A stretch of DNA of 64,000 nt. It comes from Macrocybe gigantea. Taxonomy: Eukaryota; Basidiomycota; Agaricomycetes; Agaricales; Callistosporiaceae. The notes under the pieces are model-generated. The model worked only from the letters and a program-made list of their open reading frames with translations, did no database searches and was not told where the DNA came from. Location of the stretch: the NCBI GenBank assembly GCA_011319805.1, contig SJRY01000136.1:62001-126000 (forward strand). The letters run 5' to 3'. This document shows, piece after piece, positions 1 through 13,700 of the stretch. A program made the position numbers and the translations under genes. Positions within the stretch are counted from its first letter, which is position 1. Every line of letters starts with the position of its first letter.

Positions 1-3000
1 CGCAGGGTCCGGCCACGATCACGTACAATGCCACCACCTCCGAGCCGCTGTTGCAGCGGGGCACGCATAGGCCACCGCCCGTCCGGTTCGAAACGCTGCC
101 CAAGCTGACGCTCCCCGCGCATAATCATCGGATTAGCCTGACGCTGTCGGATGGAAACTCGGCGCGCCTCTCTCCAAGCTTGATTCTCCGCTCCCAACCG
201 CTTCCAATCTTACATCTCCCACCCATACCTCCGTTGCCCGCCAATGGCAACGCGTCCACTGCGTCCGATGTGGCAAGACGGAGGTCCGCGACGGTGGGTC
301 TGAAAAGCATGCCCGAGCTGCCGAGGCATGGCAGCAGTCGGAGCAACGAATACGAGGAGGACGAAGATTTTGAAGACATTGACGAGGAAGAGGACAGTCC
401 TGATGGGCCTTCAAGGGCACGGGGTGACACAAGCAGCAGCATCGGGAGCTTGAGGGAGCTGGATGACGAGCATGCACGTGCAGGCGCGAGACCGAGCATG
501 AGCAGCAGCATCAATAGCGGAGGTAGTAGCACCGGCGGAGCGATATCGTTTAGCGCGGCGCATGCACACCATCCTCATCCAAATCTCCAGCACGAGAAGC
601 GAACAAGCCTCAGGCTGCTGCGCATGTCGACACCTCGAGGTTGGATCTGTCCTTTCTGGACGCTGCGCCCGACTGGACTGTGCCGACACCAAGCAGAGCC
701 GGTAGCAAGGGCAAGGGGAAGGAAAAGGCGACGTGGGCAGCACCGGCGACGGAGGACGAGGGAGAGGACGCGACGCGCACGCCGACCGCCACGTCTTCTG
801 CCAACACGCGTGATTATTTTAATCCCCGCTATCTATCGAGCGTGCTGACGGCGACGAGTAATCCAAAAGCCATTGGCACGCCGGGCACACGCGGAGAATT
901 GCAGGATGATGAGAGAAACGAGGCGGTTCTTCCTTCACGTAATGGGACTGGCACACCACGGACGCCCCGTCCGGGGGACTCGCATCACCTCAATGGAATG
1001 CTGTATCCGCCGCTTTCATCGTTTTCGACCTCGTTTTCTTCGCACTCGTCGCCGTCAACTCCACCTTTATCGCACTACTCATCCGTGTTCACGTCACAAC
1101 CACCCTCTTCATTTTCACCTTTCATTTCCCCCAACACCAATCAGAATCTTCTTCACTCTGACCCGAGCTATCATCCGCTAAGCCAAGAATACGCCAGCAA
1201 GCTTAATACCAATAGCGGCAGCGGTACGCGATTGAGTGTCGTTTCGCCTTCGGTCATGCTCTCCCCGCCGTCACCGACGGTTCGTCCAAGCCTGTACAAG
1301 CGAATATCGCAGAGTGTCATCGACCTGCATGCAATCGAGACAAAGGAAAAGGTGGAGGAGATGGTCAGGATGGCAGAAGAGGAGGCTGTCAAGGTCGAAA
1401 AAAGGAGAAGCGTCCGCATCGCCACAGCTGCCGGCGTAAACGGCAGGTCTGCAAAGAGCCCCGCCATCCAAAAGCAACAACAGCAACAACTGCTGTCAGC
1501 ATCGTTGATGCAAGATCTCGGCGAAGACGACGAGGAAGACGATGCCCTGGCCAACATGCTGGAGCGACACCGGCAAGGACCTGCTGCAGTTGCAGTTCTT
1601 CCCCCGTCACTCCTTGACTCGGCCGGGGACTCTGGGTTTCTGTCCGTTCCAAACCCTCTCCGACGGCGTACGTCGATGCCATCCTTCAACCCCGCCTCGT
1701 CACCACCACCTCCCTATCCCGACTTTGCGCCGTTCCATCTACGGGGCATCTCCGCGCCAGGCGACGCGGCAGCGATACGAATCCAGCCGCGCGACGAGGA
1801 GGGCCGCGAAAAGCTGCCGCCGTACACGAATGCTATTCATTTGCGGGCGATCTTCCCGCGCAAGATGGAGTTTTCGAGCGTCGGGGTGCAGGCGAGGGAC
1901 CGCAAGTGGCGTAGAGTGATGTGCGTGCTAGATGGCACGGCGCTGAGAGTGTACCGGTGCCCTGCGGGTGTGGCAGGCGTGTCGGCGATCGGAGAGTGGT
2001 GGGAGAGCAAGGTTGGCGTCGGAGACGTCACTGGCACCGCTGGGCCGGGCGCGACTGGGGGTTCTGGGAGCGCTGCGTCGAATGCGGCTGGGAGAGGAGA
2101 CGAGACCGGCGATGCGGGGCGGTGGAAGCCTCAAGAGACGGAAGGAGTGTCTGATAACGCGGGTGTGATGGAATTGCACGTTCCTGGTCGGCCAGGATCC
2201 GCAACGACGAGCGTGTCCGTGTCGTCCTCATCAAATCCTTCGTCGCGCGCGGCGTCGCCGTCGCAGATTCGGTCGCTGACGCCCTCACCCCCATCCTCCG
2301 CGGGTTTGCCGGTGACAAGATCGAAGCTAGGATTGGCGGTGCAGCTGCTGAAGCCGTCGAACAGGATGGCGCATGCGCGGTCACACAGCGACGTGGCGAC
2401 GTCGGTGGGGGTCGTCGCGCATGCAGTGTTGGGAGGGAAGGCCAAAACGCCACGTCCATCGCTGAACATCCCGAGCTCTACCTCGATGCCGATACCGTCA
2501 AGTTCAAACGCACTGCTTGCGCCAGGGCAGATGTCGATGGGTTTCGCGAGCAGCAGCTCGACGCTGGGTGTGCCCACGCCGTCGACGGTGTCGTCTGGCG
2601 CGTCGTCGAGCGGTGGAGGCGGGGGTTCGACATCACTGTCCCGCGGGTCGTCTGTGTCGGCGAGACCACATACACCCAATGCGCCGACGGCCGTGGGGGT
2701 AGGGACTGGGGCGGGGAAGGCCCAGAAGCTGCCAGAGCCCGATCCGAGCGACTTGATCAAGCAGTACACGATGCAGCACGCAGAGTGTGGGGTCGGGACG
2801 GATTATGTGAAACGCAGGAATGTGATCCGCGTACGCGTGGAAGGGGAGCAATTTTTGCTGCAAGCCAAGGACCCAGCCGATGTTGTGGAATGGATCGAGG
2901 TCTGATCGTCTTTTTTTTTCCGCTGCGCAGTGCGATGTTGATATATATGTAGGGTCTTCAAGCAGCAGGTAACATCGCGCTGGACTTGGACGAGCGCCCG

Positions 3001-3054
3001 ATGCCCGGGGACCTATTTTCCCCCGACGGCGTCGACGACGAAACGCGAATGTAA
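1..3054 (+). CDS. PH-domain protein, 5'-truncated by window edge
   Basis: I read exons <3..522, 591..2899 and 2953..3054. The 68-bp intron at 523-590 (phase 1) joins the two long open frames. A 53-bp intron at 2900-2952 adds a last exon encoding a tail that starts GLQAAGNIALDLDERP, typical of what follows a PH domain. Most of the protein is low-complexity Ser/Pro/Gly-rich sequence with an acidic patch near the start. A split PH domain is visible: beta strands around RDRKWRRVMCVLDGTALRVY (about 1880-1955), a long disordered insert, then NVIRVRVEGEQFLLQAKD and the closing helix with the invariant Trp (VVEWIE, to 2899). PH domains bind phosphoinositides or protein partners at membranes. The start codon lies upstream of the window. 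The specific function is unknown. The PH call is good; the exact orthologue is not recognised. Confidence 0.8.
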
Positions 3055-3660
3055 CAGGAAATGGGAGTAGATAATGATTGCTGTATTATAGTGGAAATAA
3101 TATTTGTTGTTTTTTTTTTTTCATTTGGTATTTAATAGGCAGATGGTTTATGAACAGGTTGAAAAAAAAAAGAATTCCCACGGTGCTGTTGAGTCAGTGG
3201 TACAATCGATTTGGTCGGTTGTCCGTCGTTCTGATCCTTTTTCCGCTTGTCTTGTCCCTCTCCTCCTTGCTCGTCCCGCCCCGACTGCGAAAGATTCCCT
3301 TTCTCCTGCCCCGTTCGCCCCTATCGCCCTGAATACCGAGCCCTTTGCGCTTCCGGTTCTCTTCTGTTACCTTTTGTCCTCATTCCCGAGTCGTCTCATA
3401 CTCCCTTTGCAGTCGGGCGAGAGTGTCGACAAGACCGAAGTTTCGCTGATTCAGAACCCACACGCAACGCACTTCTTGACACATCAGTCCTCGTCGTCCT
3501 CTCCTTCTCTCGGAAAAAAGAGCCCCATCAACCACCAACAACTGCACACGTAACAAGCACTTTTTTTTATTCACCATCGACACACCACTCACCCTTCGCC
3601 GCAAAGTCGCCCGCTCGATCCTTTCTTATCAAAATCACATTACATTCTCAAAGCCTCGAT

Positions 3661-5655
3661 ATGGCGGATTCAACGACGGAGATCGACTTGGATTCGGTCA
3701 TTGACAGACTGCTCGAAGGTGAGTTCTCTTATCCCTCGTCACACGCTCCTCCGTTCCTCTTCTCTCTTCTTTCTCCCGGGTTTTTGTTTTCCACCGGGGC
3801 CTCTCCTTTTCACGTTCTGCGCAGCGTGGGCGATAAGCAGGGGCAAGAGGATGGCGTCGGGCGATCTTTCGGGCGGATCAGGCTGGACCGGGTGCTCACT
3901 CAATGCTGCGGCGATGTGGGCGGTGTCGGCGCTTTTGCTCCCTTGCAAGCCGGTGCATTCGCGCTAAAGTCGTTTGAGCCTGGCCTTGCGTGTTCGTCGA
4001 CACGTCGCAAGGCGGCTCTGGCTACCTGGGTTCCCCCTACCGCTTGCACCCGCTAATCGCACACGTGTGGCCTAGCGCCGTGGCTGCCCCTTCGCCAGCA
4101 GGCTAGAGGGTCCTTTTCAATTGCTGTTCTATGTTTTGATAGAACGGCAAAGCCGCTCAAAGGGTGCTCCAAAGCCATCATTCTTCCCTGGCCACGCTGT
4201 CGTCCCGTTGCGATCATCTATTCCCTTTCGTCAGTGTACCCACCCGCGGGAGAGGAACAACCGATACTTCATACTCTTTCTCTCTTCACCGCTTGCCTCT
4301 ACATTCTTCTTGCCATCTTTTCCCCGTTGCTCACCCTTATCGCACCACAGTGCGTGGTAACCGACCCGGAAAGCCTGTGCAGCTACAAGAATACGAAATC
4401 AAGTATCTTTGCACGAAAGCACGAGAGATATTCATCGGTCAGCCCATACTGCTCGAGCTAGAAGCTCCCATCAAGATCTGCGGTGTGTCGCCATGACATC
4501 CGTCCATCTGCCTACTCTAATATCCGTTTTCGTCTCTCCCTTTCCGACGGCTCAGGTGACATCCACGGGCAATATTACGACCTCTTGCGGCTCTTTGAGT
4601 ACGGCGGCTTCCCCCCAGAAGCAAACTACCTCTTCCTCGGTGATTACGTCGACAGAGGCAAACAGTCCCTCGAGACGATCTGTCTTCTCCTCGCATACAA
4701 GATCAAATACCCAGAAAACTTTTTCATCTTGAGAGGCAATCACGAATGTGCCAGTATCAACAGGATATACGGCTTTTATGACGAATGTATGCCGTCCTTC
4801 TCCCGTCTCGCCGTTGACCTGTTCTTGATGTCGCCCTTCTTTTTTCTTTTGTGCCTTTTATCTCTTATCCTTCACCTTGAAATCTCCGTTTTCGCTTGCT
4901 CTTCGGGAATCATTGTCTTTTGCATGTTGATCGAACTAGGTAAACGTAGATACAACATCAAACTGTGGAAAACGTTCACAGACTGTTTCAACTGTCTGCC
5001 AATCGCCGCCATCATCGACGAGAAGATCTTTACGATGCATGGCGGGCTCAGTCCCGATCTCCAGTCCATGGAGCAAATACGTAGGGTGATGCGACCGACG
5101 GACGTACCAGACACAGGTGTGTAATGGCTTCGCCAAACCACACATGTCATCCCGACTTCAAACCTTCCCTTTCCTCCTCGTCTTCCAGGACTGCTCTGCG
5201 ACCTGCTCTGGTCGGACCCTGACAAGGACATCACCGGCTGGTCAGAGAACGATCGAGGCGTATCGTTTACGTTCGGGCCGGACGTGGTGTCGCGGTTTTT
5301 GCAGAAACACGACATGGACCTGATCTGCCGAGCGCACCAGGTCGTCGAGGACGGTTACGAGTTCTTTGCCAAGCGACATTTGGTCACCCTGTTCTCTGCG
5401 CCAAATTACTGCGGCGAATTTGATAACGCCGGGGCTATGATGAGCGTGGACGAGACGCTGTTGTGTTCCTTCCAGGTGTGTCAATGCGATCCGTCGTCAT
5501 CGTCGCGTGTTGGCGTATCGTCGCTGACGTTTTTTCCGTCATAGATCTTAAAACCGGCAGAGAAAAAGGCAAAATATGCTTACAGCGGGATCAACATGGG
5601 ACGTCCGGTGACGCCACCGCGCAAGCAGAAGAAAAAGGAGGGAAAGATGGGCTAA
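3661..5655 (+). CDS. glc7: Serine/threonine protein phosphatase PP1 catalytic subunit
   Basis: Complete gene with six exons: 3661..3718, 4351..4482, 4556..4786, 4940..5116, 5189..5475 and 5545..5655. They total 996 nt, giving 331 residues, the usual PP1 size. The product is almost identical to fungal Glc7/Dis2. Visible PPP signatures are [25 protein letters not shown] and [14 protein letters not shown], which supply the metal ligands and catalytic residues. The C-terminus keeps the TPPR phosphorylation site followed by a basic tail. PP1 dephosphorylates Ser/Thr on many substrates (mitotic exit, glycogen metabolism, polarity, actin) and is targeted by regulatory subunits through its RVxF-binding groove. 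The first intron is unusually long (632 bp) for this window; the others are 69-153 bp. All junctions are GT-AG and in phase. Confidence 0.97.
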
Positions 5656-7273
5656 GAGAAAACCGCGATTTTACTTGTCTTTTTTAATTCACGTCATCGG
5701 CCTTTTTCTCTTCCAGTGCCTCCCCAGTTCCTTCCCTTCTGTCCTTGCTACTGTTCACTTAGTCGTTGTCCTGTTGTTTACCGCCAGCCTACTTTTCTCG
5801 CTTCTCGGCCGTTCCTGTTCTCTTCTCTCTCAATTCTCCCCTCGTCATCCATCGTTGGCCTTGGCTCGTCGCCTATCCATGTGCGCGGCGTGCTCCTCTT
5901 TTTTTCTCCCAGCGTCTTTTCCGTTGTGATCGTTCGAGAGATCAAAGGAGATGCAAGGCGGGAGGAAAGGAAAGGCAAGGAATGAAGGACGGAGAGATCA
6001 AGTTTCCAAGAGAAGGAAGGAGCAGCCTGGTTCTCTTCTACACACTTCTCGTCATATCTTTTGACTTGTCTTTTTCTCCAAGAGAAAGCAATGGACGGCA
6101 AATTGTTCTGTTTTTTTACCTTCCTCCCTTCCATTCCTCGTCATGTTTATCTATATAAAGTAGTAACCTCCTTTTTATCTCCAATTGTCCCATTCCAAAC
6201 TGCTGTCGCTCTGCCTGCCTCAATCATTATCGCCTGATCTGTCTTTCGTTAGTTTATGACTTGGCACGATGCTCAACTGTACCGAGGCGCATCCCTTGGT
6301 ATGTCGCGCCTGCATTCCACCATTGGATGTATTGCTGCCACTACTGTCTATGCCGTCTTTCTTTCCTTTTTTCCACCTCGGGCTCCGTGATCAGTTCCCC
6401 GGGCTTCAAGGGTTCTGTCGACCTAGCCTGCTCCGAGTCTTGCTCCGTTCGGCGCTTCCGTGCATTTTCGTGCGCAATGTGCATTAGCCTTCAAATCTTG
6501 CGGCCTGGCGGTCCGGCGGTCCGATTGCAACATCGGTGGCATCGACAACATGCGAATGGTCCAGAAGTCTAAACGAAATTTCTCCTCTTGTTTCTTGGTT
6601 TTCTTAACGTGGCGTCTCGAGCTGCAAGTGACCCAACCAGTATTGGGCTCTCACGTCCCATCCCTATCGAGTCCCTGCTACATGACTTAAGGTTCACACA
6701 TAGTGCCTATCTCAGCTCTTTTTTCCCTGAGCCATCAATGTAAAGTCGAAAGTGGCAACGTCTACTGCTCTGGGTTTCAACGCATATGTCCTCATGACCG
6801 TCCATAACGATCAAAACGCAAAAGCATATGTGACATGAGTAGGTCGATAAGCATTGCAGAGCGTCCGTCCATCTGATGCACCCAAGATCCGACTTGCCCG
6901 TGGAACGACTTTAGCCTCACGTCCACAATTGTTTTTTTTTGAAAAAAAAGAGTAGTAATGGGCGTAATGCACATGAGAAGTCGTATAAATACAAGAAAAC
7001 CTGGGGTCGACATAAACACTATGAATCCAGATGAATGTAAAAAAAGCGTGGAGTTTGATCGGGGGAATAGATATCCTTCTCTTTGTCCTGGGAGTTAGGG
7101 ATTGGAAAGATAGATTAGGGCCGAGAGTGAAAAATAGACAGTCCTTTCGCCAACGAATTGAGATGCAGCTGATGAGGGCTTTAGGGAAGGGCGGCGGAAT
7201 TATGTACAAATCCTTTGGCTCAGGAATCTTTGAAAGACAACGGATATCGGGTCGATGAGAACTCTCCGGCTTC
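5656..7273. other. Intergenic, no gene seen
   Basis: This lies between the 3' ends of the convergent PP1 and sugar-transporter genes. The plus strand is T/C-rich just after PP1, as expected for a 3' UTR. A TATA-like stretch sits near 6150. The short open frames on both strands lack splice-consistent partners or any recognisable protein, and I assign none. Confidence 0.6.
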
Positions 7274-9570
7274 CTACGTGTGTTCGTTGTACGAGCTGGA
7301 CGACTTTTCATCTTTCCCGGTCGACCCGTGCAGAACTCCGGCTTGTGTAGCAGCCGTTCCAGTAATCTGTTTCGTCGCATGATCTCCATCGAATAGAGCG
7401 GCAGTCTCTTCCAGCGTCCGTCCTCTTGTTTCGATGACAACTATAGGGTGCGTCAGTTGAAGTGATGAACACCTGCAGCGAGGAACGTACAGAAGTACAG
7501 GAAGATACCCTCGAAGACGAGCCAGCAGCAGTAGACAATCTGTATACGCAAAGCCGATCAGATGCGGTTGGTTATGTGGCAATTTGGAAAACTTACATAG
7601 TACCTCCAACCGATGTCATCTGTTGTAAAGAGGAACTGATCAGTACAGCCGACGTCTGCAGCTGACAGCGGCCGACGTACCAAGAGCAATGGGATTGACA
7701 TATTGGTTGAAGATCAGAGACAGGGAAATGGCAAAGTTAAATACGTTGAAGCCCTTGGCACGGAGCTGGTATGGTAAGATTTCTACAGTGTAGGTGACGA
7801 TCAGAGGAGTGAAGGCCAAACTGGTACAAGACGTTAATGCCAAGTTTCATAAAGGATCAGGTAAGGCGACATAACGTACTCGTAGGACGCGTAGAAAAGG
7901 AAAATCATTGCAATGACAGCATGAGCCGCGTCGTCTTTGCCTGTTTGGGCGAACACCGCGGAGCATACGGTTTGCATGGTGAAGAAAATCAACATGCCAG
8001 CGACAGATGTCAAGAACAGGACGCGTCTTCCGATCCGTTCCACCATGGACGAGGCCAGCAAGGCCCAGAATAGATTCCAGATTTGCAGGATACCGTTGAT
8101 GAGGAGCTGTAGGTTGTTGATTTAAACATCACTACCAAGAATGTTGAACGAGGGCTTGTACCTGGATAGTCGCATCTGTGATGCCTATAGTGTCGAAGAC
8201 CTTATTGAGATAGTACGAAACCAAACCGTTCCCAGACCACTGGGAGAAGAAGGCAATAGCGATAATGATTCTCATACGCTTCCTGTTGCCCGGAGTTGAG
8301 AACAAGGCTTTCCAGCCTACGTTAGAAGCAACTAAATCCAATGGAGTCAGGTCCGGTAAGAGGACAAGTAAATAGAGTCCATACCTTGACGATCGAACTC
8401 AATGGCCGCCTTGATTTCCTCGAATTCGTAACGGACAAGAGGATCATCCCTGCCAATGGATTCGGATGAACATCAATCCATTAAAAAACTCTCAAACGTA
8501 CACATTGCCATCAGCATGGTAATAAGCCAAAGTCTTTAGTGCTTGACTGTCACGCCCTTTGCTGACGAGCCAACGCGGCGACTCAGGACAGAAGAAGACC
8601 AAGAAGACTTGCAATATGGCAGGAAGACCCTGCAAAAGGGACGGGACACGCCATGACCAAGTTGATTGGATGTGTTGTGTGCCGAATGTTGCCCAAGCGG
8701 CGCTGTTTGACTATGAACACCCCGCCAAAGCAGACAAATTTAAGCGTGGCTTACATGATTGCACCCGAGTACCAAAGAGAATTGTACGCAGACGTCAAGG
8801 GTGCGCGGTATGTGGGGTAGGAAACCTCGGTCACCAACATTGGAGCCGCATTGGCTGAGAGTTTTTGAAGGCCCCGAGATCAGACCACATGGAAATAAGG
8901 CACTGGCTGATTCTCACCGGCAAAAGTCAGACCAAAACCAATCAGGAAGCTTTCGTAGTATGGTCAGGGTGGAAAGAGGCAGCTTCCAACAACGCTACTC
9001 ACCGGGCGCCGACAAACATTTCCACGGAGTGTGCAGCGGTTTGCACAGCGGTAGCAGCGCACATGATGAGTGCACCCACGAAAATCGTGGATCTGCGACC
9101 AATGCCGTCGGACAGGTAAGGTGCGAACGGATAGGCGGCCAGAGCGCCAATATTCTACAGAAGTCTTGGCGACCGAATAAACTATCATAGACCAACAGCC
9201 TGAGTACCTGAATAGCGTTCAGCAGCCCTAGTTTGCCGCCAGCTGGATGATGGAAATATTCTTTCCACTGGTCGAGCGACTGGAGAGCATTCATCATACT
9301 TCCATCGTAGCCATTAGTTGAGGACGTGATGAGGCTGAAAAAAAGACGGAGGTCCGTTGAACGCTTCGTTCTCAGAAGTACCATTTCGTTTCTCACAGCA
9401 AGACAATCCATGCATTCAGAATTATGATCCTAACAAGCACGTTCAACCAGGTAACTCTCCACTATTTCAAAGAGGACGTACCGTTTGTTGTTGTACCACT
9501 TCCTGTTGGGGTCAATGAGGTGCGCATAGCCTTCCCTGGCCCCGGACGTTGCGACTGCTCCACCAGCCAT
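7274..9570 (-). CDS. MFS sugar transporter (lactose-permease/hexose-type)
   Basis: I assembled fourteen exons (transcript order): 9570..9482, 9429..9397, 9334..9208, 9154..9003, 8949..8918, 8854..8755, 8702..8502, 8449..8385, 8331..8162, 8106..7880, 7820..7681, 7619..7597, 7539..7491 and 7440..7274. They sum to 1575 nt, giving 524 residues, normal for a 12-TM sugar porter. Family marks are NGYDGSMMNALQ in TM1, DGIGRR (motif A variant) after TM2, TEVSYPTYRAPLTS, PESPRWLVSKGR before the central loop, QWSGNGLVSYYLNKVF in TM7, and the closing ETRGRTLEE. This is the plasma-membrane H+/sugar symporter family; the clade resembles fungal lactose-permease-like proteins, so the substrate is only inferred. 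Two exons are tiny (23 and 32 nt). A TATA box lies about 60 bp upstream. No defects were seen. Confidence 0.93.
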
Positions 9571-9630
9571 GTTATGGTGCTTGAATGGAAGGAAGCGGAT
9601 AAGAAGCGAAGATATGCTCTTGTGTGAGAC

Positions 9631-9637
9631 TTTATAC
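9631..9637 (-). promoter_or_regulatory. TATA box of the sugar transporter
   Basis: On the minus strand a TATAAAG element reads toward the transporter and lies about 60 bp upstream of its ATG at 9570. The spacing fits a fungal core promoter and supports the chosen start. Confidence 0.45.
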
Positions 9638-9640
9638 TGG

Positions 9641-10725
9641 ACATGCCGGGAACGCTAGAGCCGTCGACATGGCATGGTCCAGATGACCCTCTTTCCAGTT
9701 TTTCCAGAGGTACGCCGACTCGAACGAACATCAAGAAATTCGTACGCAGGCACGTTGTTGTTCTCCACGCCCACCGGGACCTACCTTTTGTGGGTGTCGT
9801 TTGACCGGCCTGTCGCCATCGGTGGATATTCAGTAACAATCTTGACGCGCCTGGCTCTCATCTTACTTCTTCTCCATCAAGAATTGTTTGCCCCCTTCAA
9901 GCCTATCTTCCAAACTACTTTTCCTCCCTAGGGCCAACTCCACTCCTGTCCGCCCTTCCGTCGCCCTCCCGAACCTTGAAAACGTTTCCAACGCTACTGT
10001 CTTCCTTCCCAGGGCGCTCGCTTCCCGATGTCAGACATTTCAACGAGATTTCTCCAACGTCCTGAGAAAGATAACGTTGGGCGTAGATGCATTGTCACTG
10101 CGATCTACGCCCGATCGCGGCCTGTCCTGCCCCATTCAAACTCTTGGCCGTCGCCGAAATAGCACCATAGCCTCCCGAGGTTCCCCCGCGACCGTGAATT
10201 GTCTCAGATATCCGTTGCTCGCGTTTCCATTCTTGCAATAGGTCCGGCCGCCATCATTGCATCAAACTGCTTCATTAACGAACCTGCTGTCGGCGTTGAA
10301 TCAGTCACCAAACAAGCCGAGATGTGGGTGGTAGATTTTAAGCTATCGCTCCCAGATAAGTTTTCATGGGCTTCCTTGGCCTGTTAAATGGCTTCGAGAG
10401 ATCGGCTATTGGTAGTCAGAACGTGAACACATGTGGTCCCGTATCTATTTGGTTTGGGGCTCCGGAATCAATAAACCTCTCATATTAACGTACTTCCCCA
10501 AATCCGAATACACTGAACTGATATGGTCGGCTTCGGACGCGATCAAGACTACCATTGGTATGCGTTATGTGGGTCGTAAAATATGCATGCAGATATCATA
10601 AACCAATAAAGCGGTGATACAGAAAAATTGCAAAATCCAGATGGCGAAAGGCTCTTCGAATCGTAGGGTCTAAGGGGATGCACAGAGCTGAGCAGCCGCC
10701 GTCACTGCCTAATGAAAATTTTCTA
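9641..10725. other. Intergenic, no gene seen
   Basis: The region lies between the transporter promoter and the 3' end of ATG11. Only short overlapping open frames are present, none with recognisable protein content. Confidence 0.55.
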
Positions 10726-13700
10726 CTAGGGCGAGGATGACACGGCGATTGGTAGGCCGTCAGAAGAAGCTTGCGCCGCATCGGTAGGCGAAGCAACGAC
10801 AGATCTCGAGGAACTCTCAGCTCCGACCTCGACCTTCTTCTTTCTGCCAAATGACACACCCCAACTACTCGCCAGGCTAGCCAATGTGCTAGTAGCTGTC
10901 ATCGTCGGTCTTTGCGGCTGGCCATGTTTACCCTGCGTCGACGTATTGGCCGCAAAAGGTGATGTTTTAGGAATATGATATGACGCAGTCCTGCGCCGGT
11001 TGACGAGCAGGTTGGCCATACCTTCAGAGGCTGATTCGTCCGGTGAAGGAGTGTGTGGGAGACCGAATGGGCTGCTTCCGCCTGATGAGGGCGAAGATGA
11101 TATCATCGGTTGCTCAGAGAGCGCTGTCGTGGGAGCAGCCTTTGCCATAGGGGAACCAGTCACGGCGGGGACACGCCCAAATGAAAACTTGGAAGTAGTA
11201 GATAGCCGTGACGCTCTGGATCCCGGACGCAGCGGTGAAGGAACAACGGGAGCGTGGGTAGTTATTGACCCTGGCTGCGCGGACGCCACGGGTAGAAGAG
11301 CAGGTGGAGATGTCGTGGGCGAAGGCGACCTTTCTGGGGGTGACTGTGGCACAGGTTCTAAATGACTATCAGAGGGTGCTTGTGCGAGAAGGCGAGACAA
11401 TGACGATGGGCGAGCGGCGGGTGTAGAGTTCGACCGAGACCTTGCTGGGAATAGGTGAGAGTTTGGAGGATGTGTGACTGTAAAGACATCTTCGACTTCA
11501 GCTTCTGGAGGTCCGGGAGGCAAGGCCGGAGGCGGAGAAGTTGTCCCGAAGTTTTCAGATTCTTTCTTATCATGAGAAGTCTTCCTCGATGACACCCGTC
11601 GTTTACCGTGGCTAGGCTGCGTCCAGTCTTCCACTTCGAGCATGTAATATTTTATGCCGTCGCTGAGACCATATGGGTTACTTGACGGGTCCTACAAAAA
11701 CGTAAGCAGCTCCTGGTCAGATGAATCTAGAACGGGCAGTTAATGCCACGTCCGTACCTGGTGGTCTACGACACGTTCTGTTATTGATGTGATCCTGGCA
11801 ACGATCCATTCTCGGGTCTTCAGCTGCTCAGCCAGATGGTCGGTGGCCTGAAGAAAGTAGTGTGGGAAAGACACTGGAACGAAAGGCGAATTTTCGGACA
11901 TCAGCTCATGTTCTCGATCCCCAGACGAGTGCAGCGACCTGGCAATGCACTTACCATTGAACGCAGCCCACGGTTTAGACACCGAATTTCTCGTCGGGAG
12001 AAAAAGGGCCAGATCGCCTTTAGCAAAGTTTCTGAACGAAATTTTGCCTTTGGCGCGTTCTCTGTAATCCTTGCATTGCTTTTGCCATTTGCGAATGGTA
12101 GTACCAGCCTTTGAAATGGCCTCCAAAAAATGGTCATGGTCGAAGGAACGGAGGATCTCGAGAGCGGCGGCAGGGTCGGACGGGTCGATGGGTGAGGGTT
12201 CGTCGTGTGGCCGAATAATGCTATGTCGCATTCCAGAATTGAACAGCGACTCTGTCATATTGGCTGATTGCCTAGATGTGCCAGGATGCGACACCATGGT
12301 CTGTGCTAAATCAAGCGCCTTGACATGGGAATTGCGGAAGGTTATTGCGACATCTAAGATCTGAGCTATCAGTCGGCTGCTGTCTTCTAGCCGTTGCTCA
12401 AAGTCAGAGCGAGACGCCTGGCCAGCCTTTAGGTCGTCCCGCAGCAGGCGTTCGATGTGCCGGGCGTCGCCTAGTTCGTGTTCAACTCGTAGAAGTTCAA
12501 CCCTGAGGCTGGCGCCATCCGAGTTCGCGATCTCGATCTCAGCCTTGAGATCCTTGACTTGGCGATCTGTGTGCTCCTGGACAGCCTTCAATTCGAAAAA
12601 TTGTCTCTCCAAAACGGCACGGTCTCCGTCGGCCTCCGCTATGTGGTCCCGGATGATGCGGTCGTGCTCGGAAGCTTGAGCACGCAAGAGGCGGTCCTTG
12701 TCTTCGCTCGCTTCCTTCAGCGCACGATGGACCTCTTCGCTTTCCGCACGCGCTGCTTTGATCTGAGCTTCCAGGTCCTCCCCACGAGCGCGGGCCCCTT
12801 CAAGATTCTTTAGAGTCAAAGCCTGTTCTTCCAGCAGACTGTTAATCTTTTCGGCGTTCCGACTCTCCAAGATCTTAATATCTTCATATTCGGCCTTCGT
12901 CTGTGCGAGCTCCTGGCGAAGACTCTCTGTTGCCATTGTCTGCTCAGTTGCATCTGCTAATGCAGCCGCCAGAGTTGTGCGCTGACGCTCAATGTCCGCC
13001 GACAGCGACATATTCCGTTCTTCGACAATGCGACGCGCGCTTATCTCTGTCTCTAGCTGTGTCCGTACTTGACGAAGTTCTCTTTCCAGGCGATTGGTGC
13101 GGTCCTTGTCCTCATCCATTGCATTTTCCGCGTCTTGAAGGCTCGTCCTGAGCCGGCTGACTTCGGCCTGAAGAGAGCTTCGTTCTTCTTCAAAGACAGA
13201 CTCTTGAAGCGTCTTTGCCTCTTGCACGGAGCGAAGCTGGTCAACGAGTTCTTGATACGCCCGCTCGTCTGCTTCAATGGCTAAGTGCGGAGTGAGTATA
13301 TTACAAGAAGGACAGAAGGACAACTAACATCGACGCCTGGATGCAGAGATGTGAGATGCAGAGAGTACTGCAAAATCAAGTGTTAGCCAAAATGAGATGG
13401 TCTGAAATCACAATGACCAACATGATCTCTCGGCGATGCGGTCGAAACCAGACTCCAAGCTGTCCATCTTCACAATAAGCTTTTCAAGACTAGCTCGGCA
13501 ATCTCTCACGGCTCTCAGGGCGGCGGCATCATCGTTATTCAGCGAATACTGTTCTAAATCATCAAGGACACAAAGAAGGCCTATACAGCGCATCAGACAA
13601 ATTCGACGAGAGCAACGCAAGCCAAATACCGTCGACGTCTCCCCGTTCTAGCGAATATGGATTATCAAGGCTGCCTGTCGGAGAAAAGTCCACTGTGGGA

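Noticed and set aside
3247..4056. 269-codon plus-strand open frame
   Set aside because: It runs through the PP1 5' UTR, first exon and intron 1 in the exon-1 frame and has no recognisable protein content beyond exon 1.
6811..7440. 209-codon minus-strand frame downstream of the sugar transporter
   Set aside because: It overlaps the last transporter exon in a different phase; the phase that follows the splice ends at 7274.
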